Positions 1-9,209 of a stretch of 64,000 bases of DNA are shown one piece after another (within the stretch, counting starts at the first letter, position 1; every line of letters starts with the position of its first letter). Below the pieces are notes generated by a model that saw only the letters and a program-made list of their open reading frames with translations, was not told the DNA's origin and did no database searches. The translations under genes and the position numbers were made by a program. The DNA comes from [Clostridium] viride DSM 6836. Lineage in GTDB: Bacteria; Bacillota; Clostridia; Oscillospirales; Oscillospiraceae. Location: contig JHZO01000005.1 in NCBI GenBank assembly GCA_000620945.1, positions 270,949 to 334,948 of the forward strand. Direction: 5' to 3'.

Positions 1-1672
1 TCAGCCGACGGGACTGCTCTGCGTTGGGGTTTTTCAGAACGGTCAAGGGGGACAGCTCGGAAAGGAAAACAGTATAGGGGTCCTTTGAGGAGAGTTTGGA
101 GGTATCGTATACCGAGGTGGGCTGGCTCTGCCCATAGAGGGAGACCTGCGTTGCATCGGTGTAGGTGCTTGTTAAATAGGTAAAGGATTCGGGGGACAGG
201 GAGTCTAGCACGCGACGATACGATCCAATGAAGTCCTGGCTGGTCTGGGGGATAAACTTTTTCCAGTCAACGGAGAAACCCATGGTGTCTCCCATGCGGG
301 CGATGACCCCATCCAAGGATTCCTGCCGCCAATGGAGGTCGGTGCGGTAGTAATCCCCAATGGAGAGTTGGTCGGCCAGAGAAATGGGTTTTATTTTTTC
401 CGATACGAGAGGGGAGAGGGTCTTCATCATGGCTTCGTGATCCAGATAGGAGGAGAAACGATCCTTCACATAGTAGCTCTTATCGGGAATGACGCTGTAA
501 TAGACCTGGTTGTTTTCCATATAGGTGGTTTGCAGGGTGTTGAGCTTTTGCGCAAAATTGCTCAGAGACTTTGCATCCAGCGTATGTTTTTCCACGATGG
601 TATCCCCGACGCGGACAGCACCTTTTGCGTCCAGAGGAAGGGATTGAAAGTTCTTAACCAGAGCGTCGTCATGGTGATTGTCCATGACCAGAAGAATGAG
701 GTTTCCGATGTTCTTCACCTGCACATGGTCCCGTTCCACCCCAACACAAATCCACTTATAGGGATTGACGTTCTTGAGGATGGCCGCCTTGGCCGCTTCC
801 ACATCCTCTCCTTCGGAAAGGCGAACCAGGCAAACCGAGTGCGCTTGGGAGGTCATCATGGGTTCCACGGCAAAGCCTTCGTCGATCTTTAGGGTATCCA
901 CACCCAGGAAGAAAGCCATGTTGTCCTTCGTAATTTGTGTGGCGTTCAAACGGTCAGGAGTCAAATACTCTGAGACATTTTGATAGACATAGGCCATAAT
1001 GAGGGGCAGGGAACTGTCTTTGGAGACCACCGCACCAGCTTTGAGATCCGCCGTTGCCTTGGCAAAGGAAGAGAACACCTTGTCCTGCATTAGTTTTTCT
1101 TCCAAGGTGGTGGTGCTGTCTTTCATGCGGCAATCCAGGGCTGCATAAGAGACCATAACCACGTCGCCGCGCAGGAAGTTCTTGGCATTCACACCGGAGG
1201 GGAGCAGGCCAACCTGTTTGCCAAGTGTGTCCCACTGGATATAGACACTCTCCCCGCTATAGCCGAGGGCACGCAGCATAAAGGTCACATAATCTTGCGC
1301 GGAAGCAGGGGTGGAGGGAGCAAAGTGCGTGGCATCCACACCCCTGGTCAGGCCCTTATCATAGGCATAGGCAAGGTAAGCACTGGCCGGATCCCATGAG
1401 GGAGCGTCAGTAAAAGGGTGAGACCCTTGGTAGAAGCGAGCGTCCTGCTCCTGGCCCGTCATGCGAAGAAGCATAATCAAGGAGTCCATTCGGGAGGGGG
1501 CCCGATTCAATTCATAGCCTTGGTCTGTTCCTAAAAATAAGCCCATGGCAGTCAGGGCCTCTGCCTGTTGCTGAGCCTTGGTTTCATCATAGGCCAACAC
1601 CCCGCCAAAACCAGAGACCAAGGTAGCCCCCGTCAGCAGAAGCGCAGCCACACGTTTCTTCATCACTTGCAT
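1..1672 (-). CDS. SLH-like / DUF4358-like / DHHW-like surface protein (C-terminus beyond window)
   Basis: An open frame of 557 codons runs off the left edge, so the protein is partial. It starts at ATG 1672 behind AGAAAGGA (7-nt spacing) with a signal peptide (KKR followed by about 18 apolar residues, ending near residue 27). Residues about 30-140 look like S-layer-homology repeats (AMGLFLGTDQGYELNRAPSR). About 230-340 resembles DUF4358 (LSEGEDVEAAKAAILK, YKWICVGVE). Near residue 445 YRTDLHW resembles the TDHHW signature of DHHW proteins, which are linked to extracellular polysaccharide acetylation. The likely role is an exported cell-surface protein; the acetylation link is inference because the neighbours that would support it lie outside. 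A small inverted repeat (TCTACT-gtt-AGTAGA, 1706-1720) lies upstream. Confidence 0.7.
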   Translation of the reverse strand, partial: MQVMKKRVAALLLTGATLVSGFGGVLAYDETKAQQQAEALTAMGLFLGTDQGYELNRAPSRMDSLIMLLRMTGQEQDARFYQGSHPFTDAPSWDPASAYLAYAYDKGLTRGVDATHFAPSTPASAQDYVTFMLRALGYSGESVYIQWDTLGKQVGLLPSGVNAKNFLRGDVVMVSYAALDCRMKDSTTTLEEKLMQDKVFSSFAKATADLKAGAVVSKDSSLPLIMAYVYQNVSEYLTPDRLNATQITKDNMAFFLGVDTLKIDEGFAVEPMMTSQAHSVCLVRLSEGEDVEAAKAAILKNVNPYKWICVGVERDHVQVKNIGNLILLVMDNHHDDALVKNFQSLPLDAKGAVRVGDTIVEKHTLDAKSLSNFAQKLNTLQTTYMENNQVYYSVIPDKSYYVKDRFSSYLDHEAMMKTLSPLVSEKIKPISLADQLSIGDYYRTDLHWRQESLDGVIARMGDTMGFSVDWKKFIPQTSQDFIGSYRRVLDSLSPESFTYLTSTYTDATQVSLYGQSQPTSVYDTSKLSSKDPYTVFLSELSPLTVLKNPNAEQSRRL

Positions 1673-1750
1673 GCAATCGTCCTTTCTGTTTTGAAGTTTC
1701 GTTATTCTACTAACAGTAGACGGTGCAAATAGAAAATAGTTCCCCCATTT

Positions 1751-1796
1751 CTAAAATTAAACAGCGTAAGGAGCAAACCTGACTCCTTACGCTGTT
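1751..1796 (-). terminator. Intrinsic terminator after cysS
   Basis: A 14-bp perfect stem (1760-1773 with 1783-1796) is followed on the minus strand by a T-rich run (1759-1751). It lies directly downstream of the cysS stop. Confidence 0.85.
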
Positions 1797-1811
1797 ACAA
1801 ACGAGGTTTCG

Positions 1812-3212
1812 TTATTTGCGAACGGCCTTCACGCCCTGAGGGGTGTCTTTCAGTTCAATGCCCATAGACAAAAGCTCGTCGCGAATGCGGTCCGCTTCGG
1901 CAAAGTTTTTTGCCTTGCGGGCGGCTTGGCGGGCTTCGATCATGGCCTCCACCTCCGCACCTAAGCTTTCCTCCTGATTTCGCTGATACAGAAGGCCCAA
2001 GACTTCCGTAAATTCCAAAATCATGGCAAGGGAAGCCGTGGCAAGGGCAGCGGTGGGGGTTCCATCCACTGCGGAGTTGACGGCACGCACTAATTCAAAG
2101 AGAACACCAATGGCATCGGCGGTGTTCAGGTCATCGTCCATGGCTTCGTGGAAGCGCTGGCGATAGTCCGGGAAGGTTTCGATAAAGCCTTGTTCGGCCT
2201 CGGTCAGTTGGCCTTGCGCGCCGTTTTTCTGTAAGAACTCCAGGTTGGAGACGGCGGTGTACAGACGATCCAGGGCGCTCTGTGCCTGCGTGAGAGACTC
2301 CTTGGAGTAGTTTAAGGGACTGCGGTAATGTGCAGAGAGCATAAAGAAGCGAATGGGCTCATAGCCATAGACCTTTGCCGCCTCCCGCACGGTAAAGAAG
2401 TTGCCCTCGGACTTTGACATCTTCTTGTTGTCGATGTTCAAGAAGCCGTTGTGGAGCCAGCAGTTGACAAAGGGACAGCCGTTGGCAGCTTCCGACTGGG
2501 CAATCTCATTCTCATGGTGCGGGAACTGCAAATCCTGTCCGCCGCAGTGGAGGTCAATGGTCTTTCCCAGATAGCGGTTGGACATGGCCGAGCACTCAAT
2601 GTGCCAGCCGGGGCGGCCACGGCCCCAGGGGGACTCCCAATAGGGCTCTCCGGGCTTTGCTGCCTTCCAGAGGGCGAAGTCTAAGGGGTGTTCCTTCACG
2701 TCGTTCACATCAATGCGGGCACCGGCCTGCAAGTCTTCCAAAGGCTGACCGGAGAGCTTGCCGTAGCCTTCAAACTTTAAGGTGCGGTAGTAGACATCAC
2801 CTTGCACTGGGTAGGCATACCCTTTTTCAATCAGGGTTTCAATGATTTCAATGATTTGGGGAATGTTCTCGGTTGCCTTGGGATGGATGGTCGCAGGGCG
2901 AACGCCCAAGCCTTGGGCATCGGTGAAGTACTCCTGAATATACTTTTCCGCAACCTCTTCCGAGGTGGTTCCCTCTTCCTTGGCACGATTGATGATCTTA
3001 TCATCCACATCGGTGAAGTTCTGGACGAAGGTCACCTTCTTTCCGCAGTACTCAAAGTAGCGGCGCAGGACATCGAACACAATGATGGGGCGAGCGTTTC
3101 CCACATGAATGTAGTTATACACGGTGGGGCCACAGGCATACATTTTCACTTCGCCGGGGGTAATGGGGACAAAGTCCTCCTTCTTGCGGGTCATGGTATT
3201 AAACAGTTTCAT
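1812..3212 (-). CDS. cysS: Cysteinyl-tRNA synthetase
   Basis: Charges tRNA-Cys with cysteine in the cytoplasm; class I synthetase. The 466-aa length is normal for the family. The HIGH motif is HVGN at residues 36-39 and KMSKS is at 264-268. Zinc ligands fit C27, C207 (WHIECSAM), H232 and E236 (FPHHENE). Its ATG overlaps the cysE stop by four bases, so the two are translationally coupled and share the upstream T-box. This links charging of tRNA-Cys to the first step of cysteine synthesis. Confidence 0.98.
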   Translation of the reverse strand: MKLFNTMTRKKEDFVPITPGEVKMYACGPTVYNYIHVGNARPIIVFDVLRRYFEYCGKKVTFVQNFTDVDDKIINRAKEEGTTSEEVAEKYIQEYFTDAQGLGVRPATIHPKATENIPQIIEIIETLIEKGYAYPVQGDVYYRTLKFEGYGKLSGQPLEDLQAGARIDVNDVKEHPLDFALWKAAKPGEPYWESPWGRGRPGWHIECSAMSNRYLGKTIDLHCGGQDLQFPHHENEIAQSEAANGCPFVNCWLHNGFLNIDNKKMSKSEGNFFTVREAAKVYGYEPIRFFMLSAHYRSPLNYSKESLTQAQSALDRLYTAVSNLEFLQKNGAQGQLTEAEQGFIETFPDYRQRFHEAMDDDLNTADAIGVLFELVRAVNSAVDGTPTAALATASLAMILEFTEVLGLLYQRNQEESLGAEVEAMIEARQAARKAKNFAEADRIRDELLSMGIELKDTPQGVKAVRK

Positions 3213-3892
3213 GGTTTCATTTCTCCTTCCTGTTTATTCAAACGTTCCAGCTCCAGCTGATCCAAATAGTGTTCCATCCACTCCAAGCGGGACATGAGGG
3301 ATTGCAGCTCTTTCTGTACGGGGTCGGTGATGCTGACCTGATCCACTTCACCGGCATAGTCGGTTTTTACACCGCCCAGGCGGACAATGCGGGCAGGAAC
3401 GCCCACGGCGGTGGCATTCTCGGGTACTTCGGACAAGACGACCGCGTTGGATGCAATTCGGGCCCCGTCGCAAACCTTGAAAGGACCGAGCACTTTGGCT
3501 CCCGAGCCAATCATCACATTGTTGCCAATGGTGGGGTGGCGCTTTCCCTTATCTTTCCCCGTACCGCCCAGGGTTACACCTTGGTACAGAAGAACATCAT
3601 CACCCACCTCGGCGGTTTCTCCAATGACGATGCCCATGCCGTGGTCAATGACAAAGCGGCGTCCAATGGTTGCCCCAGGGTGAATTTCAATGCCGGTCCA
3701 AAAGCGGCTCCATTGGGAGATGAAGCGAGCCAAAAAGTTCAGCTTATGGCGATAGAGAAGATGGGCAAAGCGGTGGTAAAGCAGGGCGTGCACGCCCGGA
3801 TAGAGCAAAAAGACTTCCAGCTTGCTGCGAGCCGCCGGGTCTCTTGCCTGATAGGCGGCTAAGGTTTCACGTAATCCAATCAATGGAATCAT
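3209..3892 (-). CDS. cysE: Serine O-acetyltransferase
   Basis: Makes O-acetylserine from serine and acetyl-CoA, the committed step of cysteine synthesis. The C-terminal half is a left-handed beta-helix of hexapeptide repeats ([33 protein letters not shown]) with the conserved [11 protein letters not shown] segment. The chosen start is ATG 3892 ([11 protein letters not shown]), next to AAGGAGG although the spacing is only 2 nt; a TTG three codons later is an alternative. The 227-aa length fits Bacillota CysE. The open frame continues upstream to 3988, but that part overlaps the T-box terminator and is unlikely to be coding. Confidence 0.95.
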   Translation of the reverse strand: MIPLIGLRETLAAYQARDPAARSKLEVFLLYPGVHALLYHRFAHLLYRHKLNFLARFISQWSRFWTGIEIHPGATIGRRFVIDHGMGIVIGETAEVGDDVLLYQGVTLGGTGKDKGKRHPTIGNNVMIGSGAKVLGPFKVCDGARIASNAVVLSEVPENATAVGVPARIVRLGGVKTDYAGEVDQVSITDPVQKELQSLMSRLEWMEHYLDQLELERLNKQEGEMKP

Positions 3893-3984
3893 TACCTCCT
3901 TCGAATGATAAGAATCCTCGTTGGGATGGTGTGTTTGTTCTGTTTCATTGGTGATATAGTAGAGAACAAGAGCGATTTGGACAT

Positions 3985-4222
3985 ACAAAAATCGCCTCCT
4001 GTACCTGGTACAAGAGGCGATAACACGATCGCGGTTCCACTCTCATTTTTCACTCGAAACGGCACGCTAACGGGGCCAACCGGAGGGCATCTGCATCCCC
4101 CTCGCTCCCGGGCGCACTTCATGAAGCTGACTCATCGGATGGCTTTCAGCCGGTGACCATCCGTCTCTGTTTGAGCTTTGGCAACATTACTTTTCCCGTT
4201 CCACGCGAGATTCAATTGTGTT
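3985..4222 (-). promoter_or_regulatory. Cysteine T-box leader
   Basis: On the minus strand the T-box sequence AGAGTGGAACCGCG lies at about 4027-4040, followed by a terminator hairpin (GCCTCTTGTACC paired with GGTACAGGAGGC, about 3991-4019) and a T-run. The base after TGG is A, which pairs with the U73 discriminator typical of tRNA-Cys. A TGC in GAAGTGCGC (about 4111-4119) is the likely specifier codon. This is a tRNA-sensing attenuator for cysE-cysS: uncharged tRNA-Cys should allow read-through. Confidence 0.93.
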
Positions 4223-4227
4223 TTAGT

Positions 4228-4256
4228 ATATTATCATGCCATGAAAATGGTGTCAA
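4228..4256 (-). promoter_or_regulatory. SigmaA promoter of the cysE-cysS T-box transcript
   Basis: TTGACA (4251-4256), 17-bp spacer, TAATAT (4228-4233), read on the minus strand. The start site would lie near 4221, at the 5' end of the T-box. Confidence 0.85.
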
Positions 4257-4314
4257 GAGGGGAGCAAATGAAAAGTCTTCGCAACCCATAATTAGGCCCT
4301 TGGGAGATCGAGCC

Positions 4315-4343
4315 TTGCATCCATCCCTTGCTCATGCTATCTT
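4315..4343 (+). promoter_or_regulatory. Candidate promoter for the GNAT gene
   Basis: TTGCAT (4315-4320), 17-bp spacer, TATCTT (4338-4343). It is the best match upstream of the acetyltransferase. Confidence 0.45.
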
Positions 4344-4391
4344 TATAGTAGAAGGCAGAAGGCTCCATCCAGATTCGAAAGGAGAATGCAT

Positions 4392-4844
4392 ATGCTCATT
4401 CGACAGGCCCAGGTGCAAGACGCACCGGATTTGTTCCTCTGTACCGTTCTGGCATTTCGAGAGTACATTCTGCAAATTGATCGTACTCCCGGCCCCATGC
4501 TGGAGGACTACTATGAGGCAATCAAGCACCATCCTACCTTTGTCGCAGAGACAGAAGACGGCATCCATGGCTTTATTCTATTGAAGAATGGGGAAGAGGG
4601 GATCATGTGGATTGATGTCCTGGCCACCAATCCCAAGCAAGCCGGTCAGGGGATTGGTCGCGCCCTGCTCAACTATGCCCAGGAGTATATGATGAGCCTT
4701 GATAAGACCGAATGCCGCTTATATACCCACGTAGCCTATGGCCGTACCCTTTCCATCTACCAACGGCAAGGGTTTTCCATCTATGACCGTGTTCAGGAAT
4801 ATGGCTATGACCGCTACTATCTGAAGAAACTGCTTTCATCCTAG
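4392..4844 (+). CDS. GNAT-family N-acetyltransferase
   Basis: A 150-aa single-domain GNAT protein. The acetyl-CoA pyrophosphate-binding loop is visible as QAGQGIGRALL, and the C-terminal part has the usual IYQRQGF segment. Two ATGs compete: 4386 lies 1 nt after the AGGAG, while 4392 lies 7 nt after it, so 4392 (MLIRQAQ) is preferred. The substrate cannot be read from the sequence. It precedes the EamA transporter by 28 nt and probably shares its transcript. Confidence 0.85.
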   Translation: MLIRQAQVQDAPDLFLCTVLAFREYILQIDRTPGPMLEDYYEAIKHHPTFVAETEDGIHGFILLKNGEEGIMWIDVLATNPKQAGQGIGRALLNYAQEYMMSLDKTECRLYTHVAYGRTLSIYQRQGFSIYDRVQEYGYDRYYLKKLLSS

Positions 4845-4872
4845 TAAAAGAGATCAATGAGGTGACACAACC

Positions 4873-5814
4873 GTGCCAACACAGAAAGCCAAGCGAATCT
4901 TTTTAGCACTCCTAACCATTGTACTTTGGGCCTCCGCCTACATTGCGGTTCGCTACGGGGCCGCCGTATTTTCCGTCTATGCCATGACCTTTTTGCGCTT
5001 TTTTGCCTCCGCAGTGACGGTGCTCGTGATGATGCCATTTTACAAGGTGAAGCGACCGGCACTGCGGGATTTGCCTCTCTTTTTCCTTGCGGCACTGGCG
5101 GCCTACTCGCTCTATGCCTTTCTCATGACTCTAGGGGCCCAAACCGTAACGGCTTCCGTCGCCAGCTTTATCACGGCGTTTTCCCCTGTGCTGACCCCGG
5201 TGTTTGCGTTGTTGTTTCTCAAGGAGCATATGCGGCGCTTACAGTGGACGTCGGTGGGCATCGGCTTTCTAGGTGTGCTGATTATGCTCTTTTCGGACGC
5301 CAGCTTTTCCATCCAGGGTGGTGTGCTGTGGGTGCTGCTCTCAGCGACCCTCTTTTCTTTCTATAATATCATTCAGCGGAAACTGCTCAAGCGGTACACG
5401 GGCTTTGAAGTCACGGCCTATGCTACCATCATCGGGGCACTGACCCTTCTGCCTTTCCTGCCAAACGCCGTGCAGGAGGTACGTGTGGCACCAATCCCCG
5501 CCAGCTTGGTGGTGGTGCTGCTTGGGGTCATTTCCGCGGTGGCCTACATCTTCTGGGCCATGGCTCTAAAGCTGGCACACCATACCGCAGAGGTTACCAA
5601 TTTCATGTTTTTAACCCCGGTACTGACCACCATCATGGGCTTTTTCCTCATTGGTGAGTTGCCGCCCATTTCCACCGTGTTTGGAGGAGGGCTTATGCTG
5701 CTTGCTCTGGTTCTCACCAATCTGGAACCCAAAAGGGAGCAAGAGGACGGGAAGATGCAAGCCAGTGAGGAAGAACCCATTGCGTGTCTTGAAGATGTCA
5801 CAGCGGCTAAATAG
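4873..5814 (+). CDS. EamA/DMT-family transporter
   Basis: A 313-aa integral membrane protein with about ten hydrophobic segments arranged as two EamA repeats (roughly residues 8-140 and 150-285). It starts at GTG 4873 behind GAGGTGAC. Members of the drug/metabolite transporter superfamily export amino acids, metabolites or drugs; the substrate here is unknown. The charged tail (residues about 287-313) is cytoplasmic and of no known function. Confidence 0.9.
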   Translation: MPTQKAKRIFLALLTIVLWASAYIAVRYGAAVFSVYAMTFLRFFASAVTVLVMMPFYKVKRPALRDLPLFFLAALAAYSLYAFLMTLGAQTVTASVASFITAFSPVLTPVFALLFLKEHMRRLQWTSVGIGFLGVLIMLFSDASFSIQGGVLWVLLSATLFSFYNIIQRKLLKRYTGFEVTAYATIIGALTLLPFLPNAVQEVRVAPIPASLVVVLLGVISAVAYIFWAMALKLAHHTAEVTNFMFLTPVLTTIMGFFLIGELPPISTVFGGGLMLLALVLTNLEPKREQEDGKMQASEEEPIACLEDVTAAK

Positions 5815-5867
5815 AGCACATGGGACAGGGTGACACACCTATATGCTGTGCCGCAAAGAATGCTTGC

Positions 5868-5896
5868 GTGACAGAAAGCATAGTTTGCGTTATGAT
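5868..5896 (+). promoter_or_regulatory. Promoter of the XRE regulator gene
   Basis: GTGACA (5868-5873), 17-bp spacer, TATGAT (5891-5896), just upstream of the ribosome binding site at 5902. Confidence 0.5.
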
Positions 5897-5914
5897 GAGC
5901 TAGGAGGTGGTCTT

Positions 5915-6694
5915 ATGAGTACGGTAGCACGGCACATCAAAAAACAACGAATTCAGAAAGGCATGACACAGGACAGTTTAGCAGGGCAGCTTTTTGTTAC
6001 GCGTCAGACGGTATCGAACTGGGAGACTGGGCGCTCGCAACCAGATATAGATACCTTGGTGCGAATTGCGGAGGTCTTACAGACGGATGTAAGCGTGCTG
6101 ATTTATGGCCCGACCCAGAAGCCAAACCAAGAGGGTGCGCTGCGTGGGCTATGTATTTCGGGGGGAATCACGCTTCTGCTCGGCCTTTTCTATATGATTG
6201 GAATGCCAATCGCCCGAGATGTAAGTCGTAGACTATTTATGTTGACACCGTATCTGCTCTTGCAGACCATAATCGCTCCGATCCTTCTGTTTATGCTAGG
6301 TTGGACTCTCTTGCAAGGACTGTTTACTGCTGGTTTACTCAAACCCTTATCGAAAGGGAGAAAACCGCTTTTTTTTGTTTCCTTTGGAGTTCTTTTGCTA
6401 GTATTTCTTCCAATCGTTGCATTCGGCGCAGAACAGGTCGTTGTCTTATTTCTAGAACTGCAGTATCATGCAAATCCAGAGCTTTACCCCCAGGGGTTTT
6501 CCTATAATGGGGTTTTACCGCGATTGATCTACGACTATTGCTACCGTATAGATATTTTAAGGGGAAAAGCACTGATTCTCCTTGTTGCATCTCTGCTTGG
6601 CATGGCCTTCTGGCTGAGCAAACCAAGAATAGGTCCAAAAGAGACGATTCGTAGAAGCATAGCAGATAATATAAATCCTACGCTCGAACAATAA
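5915..6694 (+). CDS. XRE-family transcriptional regulator with membrane segments
   Basis: Residues 1-65 are a helix-turn-helix of the HTH_3 type (KKQRIQKGMTQDSLAGQLFV, RQTVSNWETGRSQPDIDTL). The rest (about 75-245) holds four or five hydrophobic segments, so the DNA-binding domain is tethered to the membrane. The start is ATG 5915, with AGGAGGT 7 nt upstream, rather than an in-frame codon 24 residues earlier without a site. Membrane-anchored XRE proteins of this sort are common in Clostridia and sense unknown signals. No target gene is apparent. Confidence 0.85.
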   Translation: MSTVARHIKKQRIQKGMTQDSLAGQLFVTRQTVSNWETGRSQPDIDTLVRIAEVLQTDVSVLIYGPTQKPNQEGALRGLCISGGITLLLGLFYMIGMPIARDVSRRLFMLTPYLLLQTIIAPILLFMLGWTLLQGLFTAGLLKPLSKGRKPLFFVSFGVLLLVFLPIVAFGAEQVVVLFLELQYHANPELYPQGFSYNGVLPRLIYDYCYRIDILRGKALILLVASLLGMAFWLSKPRIGPKETIRRSIADNINPTLEQ

Positions 6695-6737
6695 GAAAAT
6701 ACACTCCCGAGCCCCATAGGCTCGGGAGTGTATTTTC
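6695..6737. terminator. Bidirectional terminator
   Basis: A 19-bp perfect stem with a 5-nt loop (6695-6713 with 6719-6737) has A/T runs at both ends. It serves the XRE gene (plus) and obgE (minus), which converge here. Confidence 0.93.
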
Positions 6738-6745
6738 TCAGGCAC

Positions 6746-8023
6746 TCAGCGCCAGTATTCAAATTCCAGGTTATACAGGCTGACCAGTTCGCCGTCCTGA
6801 ATTCCCATTTCCTCTAAGCGATCAAAGAGACCGGAGTCCCGCAGCATACGGTCAAACCAGTTACGGGATTCGAAATCGGAGAAGTTGACGTTTGCCATAA
6901 TCTTTTGCAGCCAAGGGCCGTCGATAATCCACACGTCGTCCACATGCTCAATGGAGAGCGGCGCTTGCGTGTCGATCTCGGGGGGACGTTCCACGTAGTT
7001 GGCTTCAAAGACGATGGGGGGTGGCAGTTTGGAGAGCTCCTCGGCTGCCCGCTTCATGAGATCACGAACGCCTTGCTGCGTGGCGGTGGAAAGCTCAAAA
7101 AAGTCGTATCCTTTGGCTTCCACGTGCTGGCGAAAGCGCTCTAACTGCTCTGAGTCTTCCAGAATATCAATCTTGTTGGCAACGACCAACATCCGGCGGG
7201 AAGCCAGATCTGGGTTATACTCCTTCAGCTCTGCGTTAATGGTCTCAAAGTCCTCAATGGGGTCACGCCCCTCGGAGCCGGAGATATCCACCATGTGAAT
7301 AAGCAGACGGCAGCGGTCAATGTGGCGCAAAAAGTCATGGCCCAAACCGGCGCCTTCCGCCGCCCCTTCGATGATACCGGGGATGTCCGCCATGACGAAG
7401 GAGACGCCTTCGTCCACGTAGACCACTCCCAGATTGGGGAAGAGGGTGGTGAAGTGGTAGTTTGCAATCTTGGGTCTCGCCTTCGTGGCCACAGAAAGGA
7501 GGGATGATTTGCCCACGTTAGGGAAACCAACCAGTCCCACATCGGCAAGAAGCTTAAGCTCCAAGGTAACATCGCGGGTCTTGCCCGGAAGTCCTGCCTT
7601 TGCAAACATGGGAACTTGACGCGTGGGGGTTGCAAAGTGCTTGTTGCCCCAACCGCCGTTGCCGCCACGGGCTAAGACAAAGGGGGTGTCATCCGCCATG
7701 TCACGGATGATTTCATTGGTCTCCGTATCACGGATGACCGTGCCACGGGGTACTTTAATGACCAGAGATTCGCCATCACGGCCGGTGCAGCGTTTACCGC
7801 TGCCACTGACACCGTCGTTTGCCACGTACTTGCGTTTGTAGCGAAAATCCATCAGGGTGGACATATGCTCGTCCACCACTACAATAATGTCGCCGCCGCG
7901 TCCGCCGTCACCACCGTCGGGGCCGCCCGCTGCTACATACTTTGCGCGGTGAAAGGACACCGCGCCGCCACCACCTGCGCCGGAGCGCACAGTGATGCGT
8001 GCTTTATCAATAAAATTGCTCAT
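6746..8023 (-). CDS. obgE: GTPase Obg (ribosome assembly)
   Basis: Essential GTPase that acts in 50S ribosome maturation. The 425-aa protein has the glycine-rich Obg fold (1-158), a G domain with GFPNVGKSS near residue 166, DIPGIIEGA (switch II) and NKID, and the C-terminal OCT domain found in Bacillota versions. AAAAGGAGG lies upstream of ATG 8023. It is the last gene of the rplU-prp-rpmA-obgE operon, its usual context. Confidence 0.98.
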   Translation of the reverse strand: MSNFIDKARITVRSGAGGGGAVSFHRAKYVAAGGPDGGDGGRGGDIIVVVDEHMSTLMDFRYKRKYVANDGVSGSGKRCTGRDGESLVIKVPRGTVIRDTETNEIIRDMADDTPFVLARGGNGGWGNKHFATPTRQVPMFAKAGLPGKTRDVTLELKLLADVGLVGFPNVGKSSLLSVATKARPKIANYHFTTLFPNLGVVYVDEGVSFVMADIPGIIEGAAEGAGLGHDFLRHIDRCRLLIHMVDISGSEGRDPIEDFETINAELKEYNPDLASRRMLVVANKIDILEDSEQLERFRQHVEAKGYDFFELSTATQQGVRDLMKRAAEELSKLPPPIVFEANYVERPPEIDTQAPLSIEHVDDVWIIDGPWLQKIMANVNFSDFESRNWFDRMLRDSGLFDRLEEMGIQDGELVSLYNLEFEYWR

Positions 8024-8057
8024 GGGAGCCTCCTTTTGTACGGGGGTTACAGAGAGG

Positions 8058-8091
8058 AAAAGCCCCGAACGAGGGATTCGTTCGAGGCTTT
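8058..8091 (-). terminator. Hairpin between rpmA and obgE (attenuator or processing site)
   Basis: An imperfect stem (AAAGCC/GGCTTT plus CGAACGA/TCGTTCG) is followed by a weak T-tract on the minus strand. It could reduce read-through into obgE. Confidence 0.5.
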
Positions 8092-8103
8092 CGTGACACT
8101 AAA

Positions 8104-8388
8104 TTACTGAGCGTTTTCGACAATGGAGACCTGCTTACGGTCTTTGCCGAGGCGCTCGAACTTGACCTTGCCGTCTTTCAGAGCGAAGAGAGTATCATCG
8201 CTGCCACGGCCCACGTTCACGCCGGGGTGAATATGGGTGCCGCGCTGACGGACCAAGATGTTGCCGGCCAGAACGAACTGCCCGTCGGCACGCTTTACGC
8301 CCAGTCTCTTCGACTCGGAGTCACGGCCGTTACGGGTGGAGCCCACGCCCTTTTTATGTGCAAAATATTGAAGTCCGATAGTAAGCAT
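8104..8388 (-). CDS. rpmA: 50S ribosomal protein L27
   Basis: L27 of 94 aa near the peptidyl-transferase centre. The N-terminus [14 protein letters not shown] carries the Bacillota-type extension that is removed by the Prp protease after the LQYFA motif, exposing HKKG. The gene for Prp lies immediately upstream, as in Staphylococcus and Bacillus. Confidence 0.98.
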   Translation of the reverse strand: MLTIGLQYFAHKKGVGSTRNGRDSESKRLGVKRADGQFVLAGNILVRQRGTHIHPGVNVGRGSDDTLFALKDGKVKFERLGKDRKQVSIVENAQ

Positions 8389-8391
8389 TAC

Positions 8392-8721
8392 TTACACCTC
8401 CATGACTATAATGTTGTCGGGATACTCCTCTGCAAGCTGAACAAAATGAAGCATCATGGCCGCCAGAAGCGTCTGGCAAAGCTGATCAATGTCATCGGAC
8501 AGCCCACCGGGGAGTTTTAAGGAGAGAAAGGCATCCTCCTCGCGTAGACGAACGGGAGCACCAAGACCAAGAACGTCGTTGATGGCGCATTCGATTAGGC
8601 GAACCGCGCTGGTTACGGCAGCGCAGAGAATATCTTCTCCAGCATCGGCAAGTCCGCTGTGTCCGCTGACGGTAAAGCCAAGGATGCGGTTGCCTTCAGA
8701 TTCAAATGTGACAGTCGTCAT
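8392..8721 (-). CDS. prp: Ribosomal-processing cysteine protease Prp
   Basis: A 109-aa DUF464 (YsxB) protein that cleaves the N-terminal extension of L27. The catalytic pair is seen in GHSGLADAGEDILCAAV: His in GHSG and Cys in ILCAA. It lies between rplU and rpmA with gaps of 6 and 3 nt, the conserved order. Confidence 0.95.
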   Translation of the reverse strand: MTTVTFESEGNRILGFTVSGHSGLADAGEDILCAAVTSAVRLIECAINDVLGLGAPVRLREEDAFLSLKLPGGLSDDIDQLCQTLLAAMMLHFVQLAEEYPDNIIVMEV

Positions 8722-8727
8722 AGTACC

Positions 8728-9036
8728 TTAAGCGTTGATCTTGCCGATCTGCACTTTGGTGTAGGGCTGACGATGACCCTGACGGCGACGGTAACCCTTC
8801 TTGGGCTTGTACTTGAAGATCATAACCTTCTTACCCCTGCCATTCTTCACTACGGAAGCCTCGACGGTTGCACCTGCAACGGTGGGAGCGCCGATGGTAG
8901 CGGTATCGCCCAGGACGGCCAGAACCTTGTCAAACACAATGGCAGCGCCAGCCTCAGCCTCCAGCTTTTCAATGAACAGGGTGTCACCCTCAGCAACTCT
9001 GTACTGCTTACCGCCGGTTTCAATGATTGCATGCAT
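8728..9036 (-). CDS. rplU: 50S ribosomal protein L21
   Basis: A 102-aa L21, starting [18 protein letters not shown] and containing the basic [17 protein letters not shown] tail that contacts rRNA. It is the first gene of the operon behind its own promoter. Confidence 0.98.
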   Translation of the reverse strand: MHAIIETGGKQYRVAEGDTLFIEKLEAEAGAAIVFDKVLAVLGDTATIGAPTVAGATVEASVVKNGRGKKVMIFKYKPKKGYRRRQGHRQPYTKVQIGKINA

Positions 9037-9122
9037 GCGTATTGCACCTCTTTCCTTTATTACGGGCTCGCTGTCGGGGGCGGAGACAAACTCACTTAAG
9101 ACCCATTCAAAGCGGCTCTGAA
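9037..9122 (-). promoter_or_regulatory. Candidate L21 leader
   Basis: The transcript has an untranslated leader of about 85 nt before rplU. The position matches the L21 autoregulatory leader known in Bacillota (Rfam L21_leader), but I did not confirm the fold. Confidence 0.4.
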
Positions 9123-9151
9123 ATTATATCAGTCAAAATTCGATAAGTCAA
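9123..9151 (-). promoter_or_regulatory. Promoter of the rplU operon
   Basis: TTGACT (9146-9151), 17-bp spacer, TATAAT (9123-9128) on the minus strand. It separates the ribosomal-protein operon from the upstream pgsA gene. Confidence 0.85.
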
Positions 9152-9209
9152 GTCCAATCCCGCGAAAAATTCAGTTCTTTTGCTAAGTCTCGAAAGGGAG
9201 CAATGGATC

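Noticed and set aside
3893..3988. A longer CysE starting at 3988
   Set aside because: The added part overlaps the T-box terminator T-run and has no family similarity; ATG 3892 with AAGGAGG is better.
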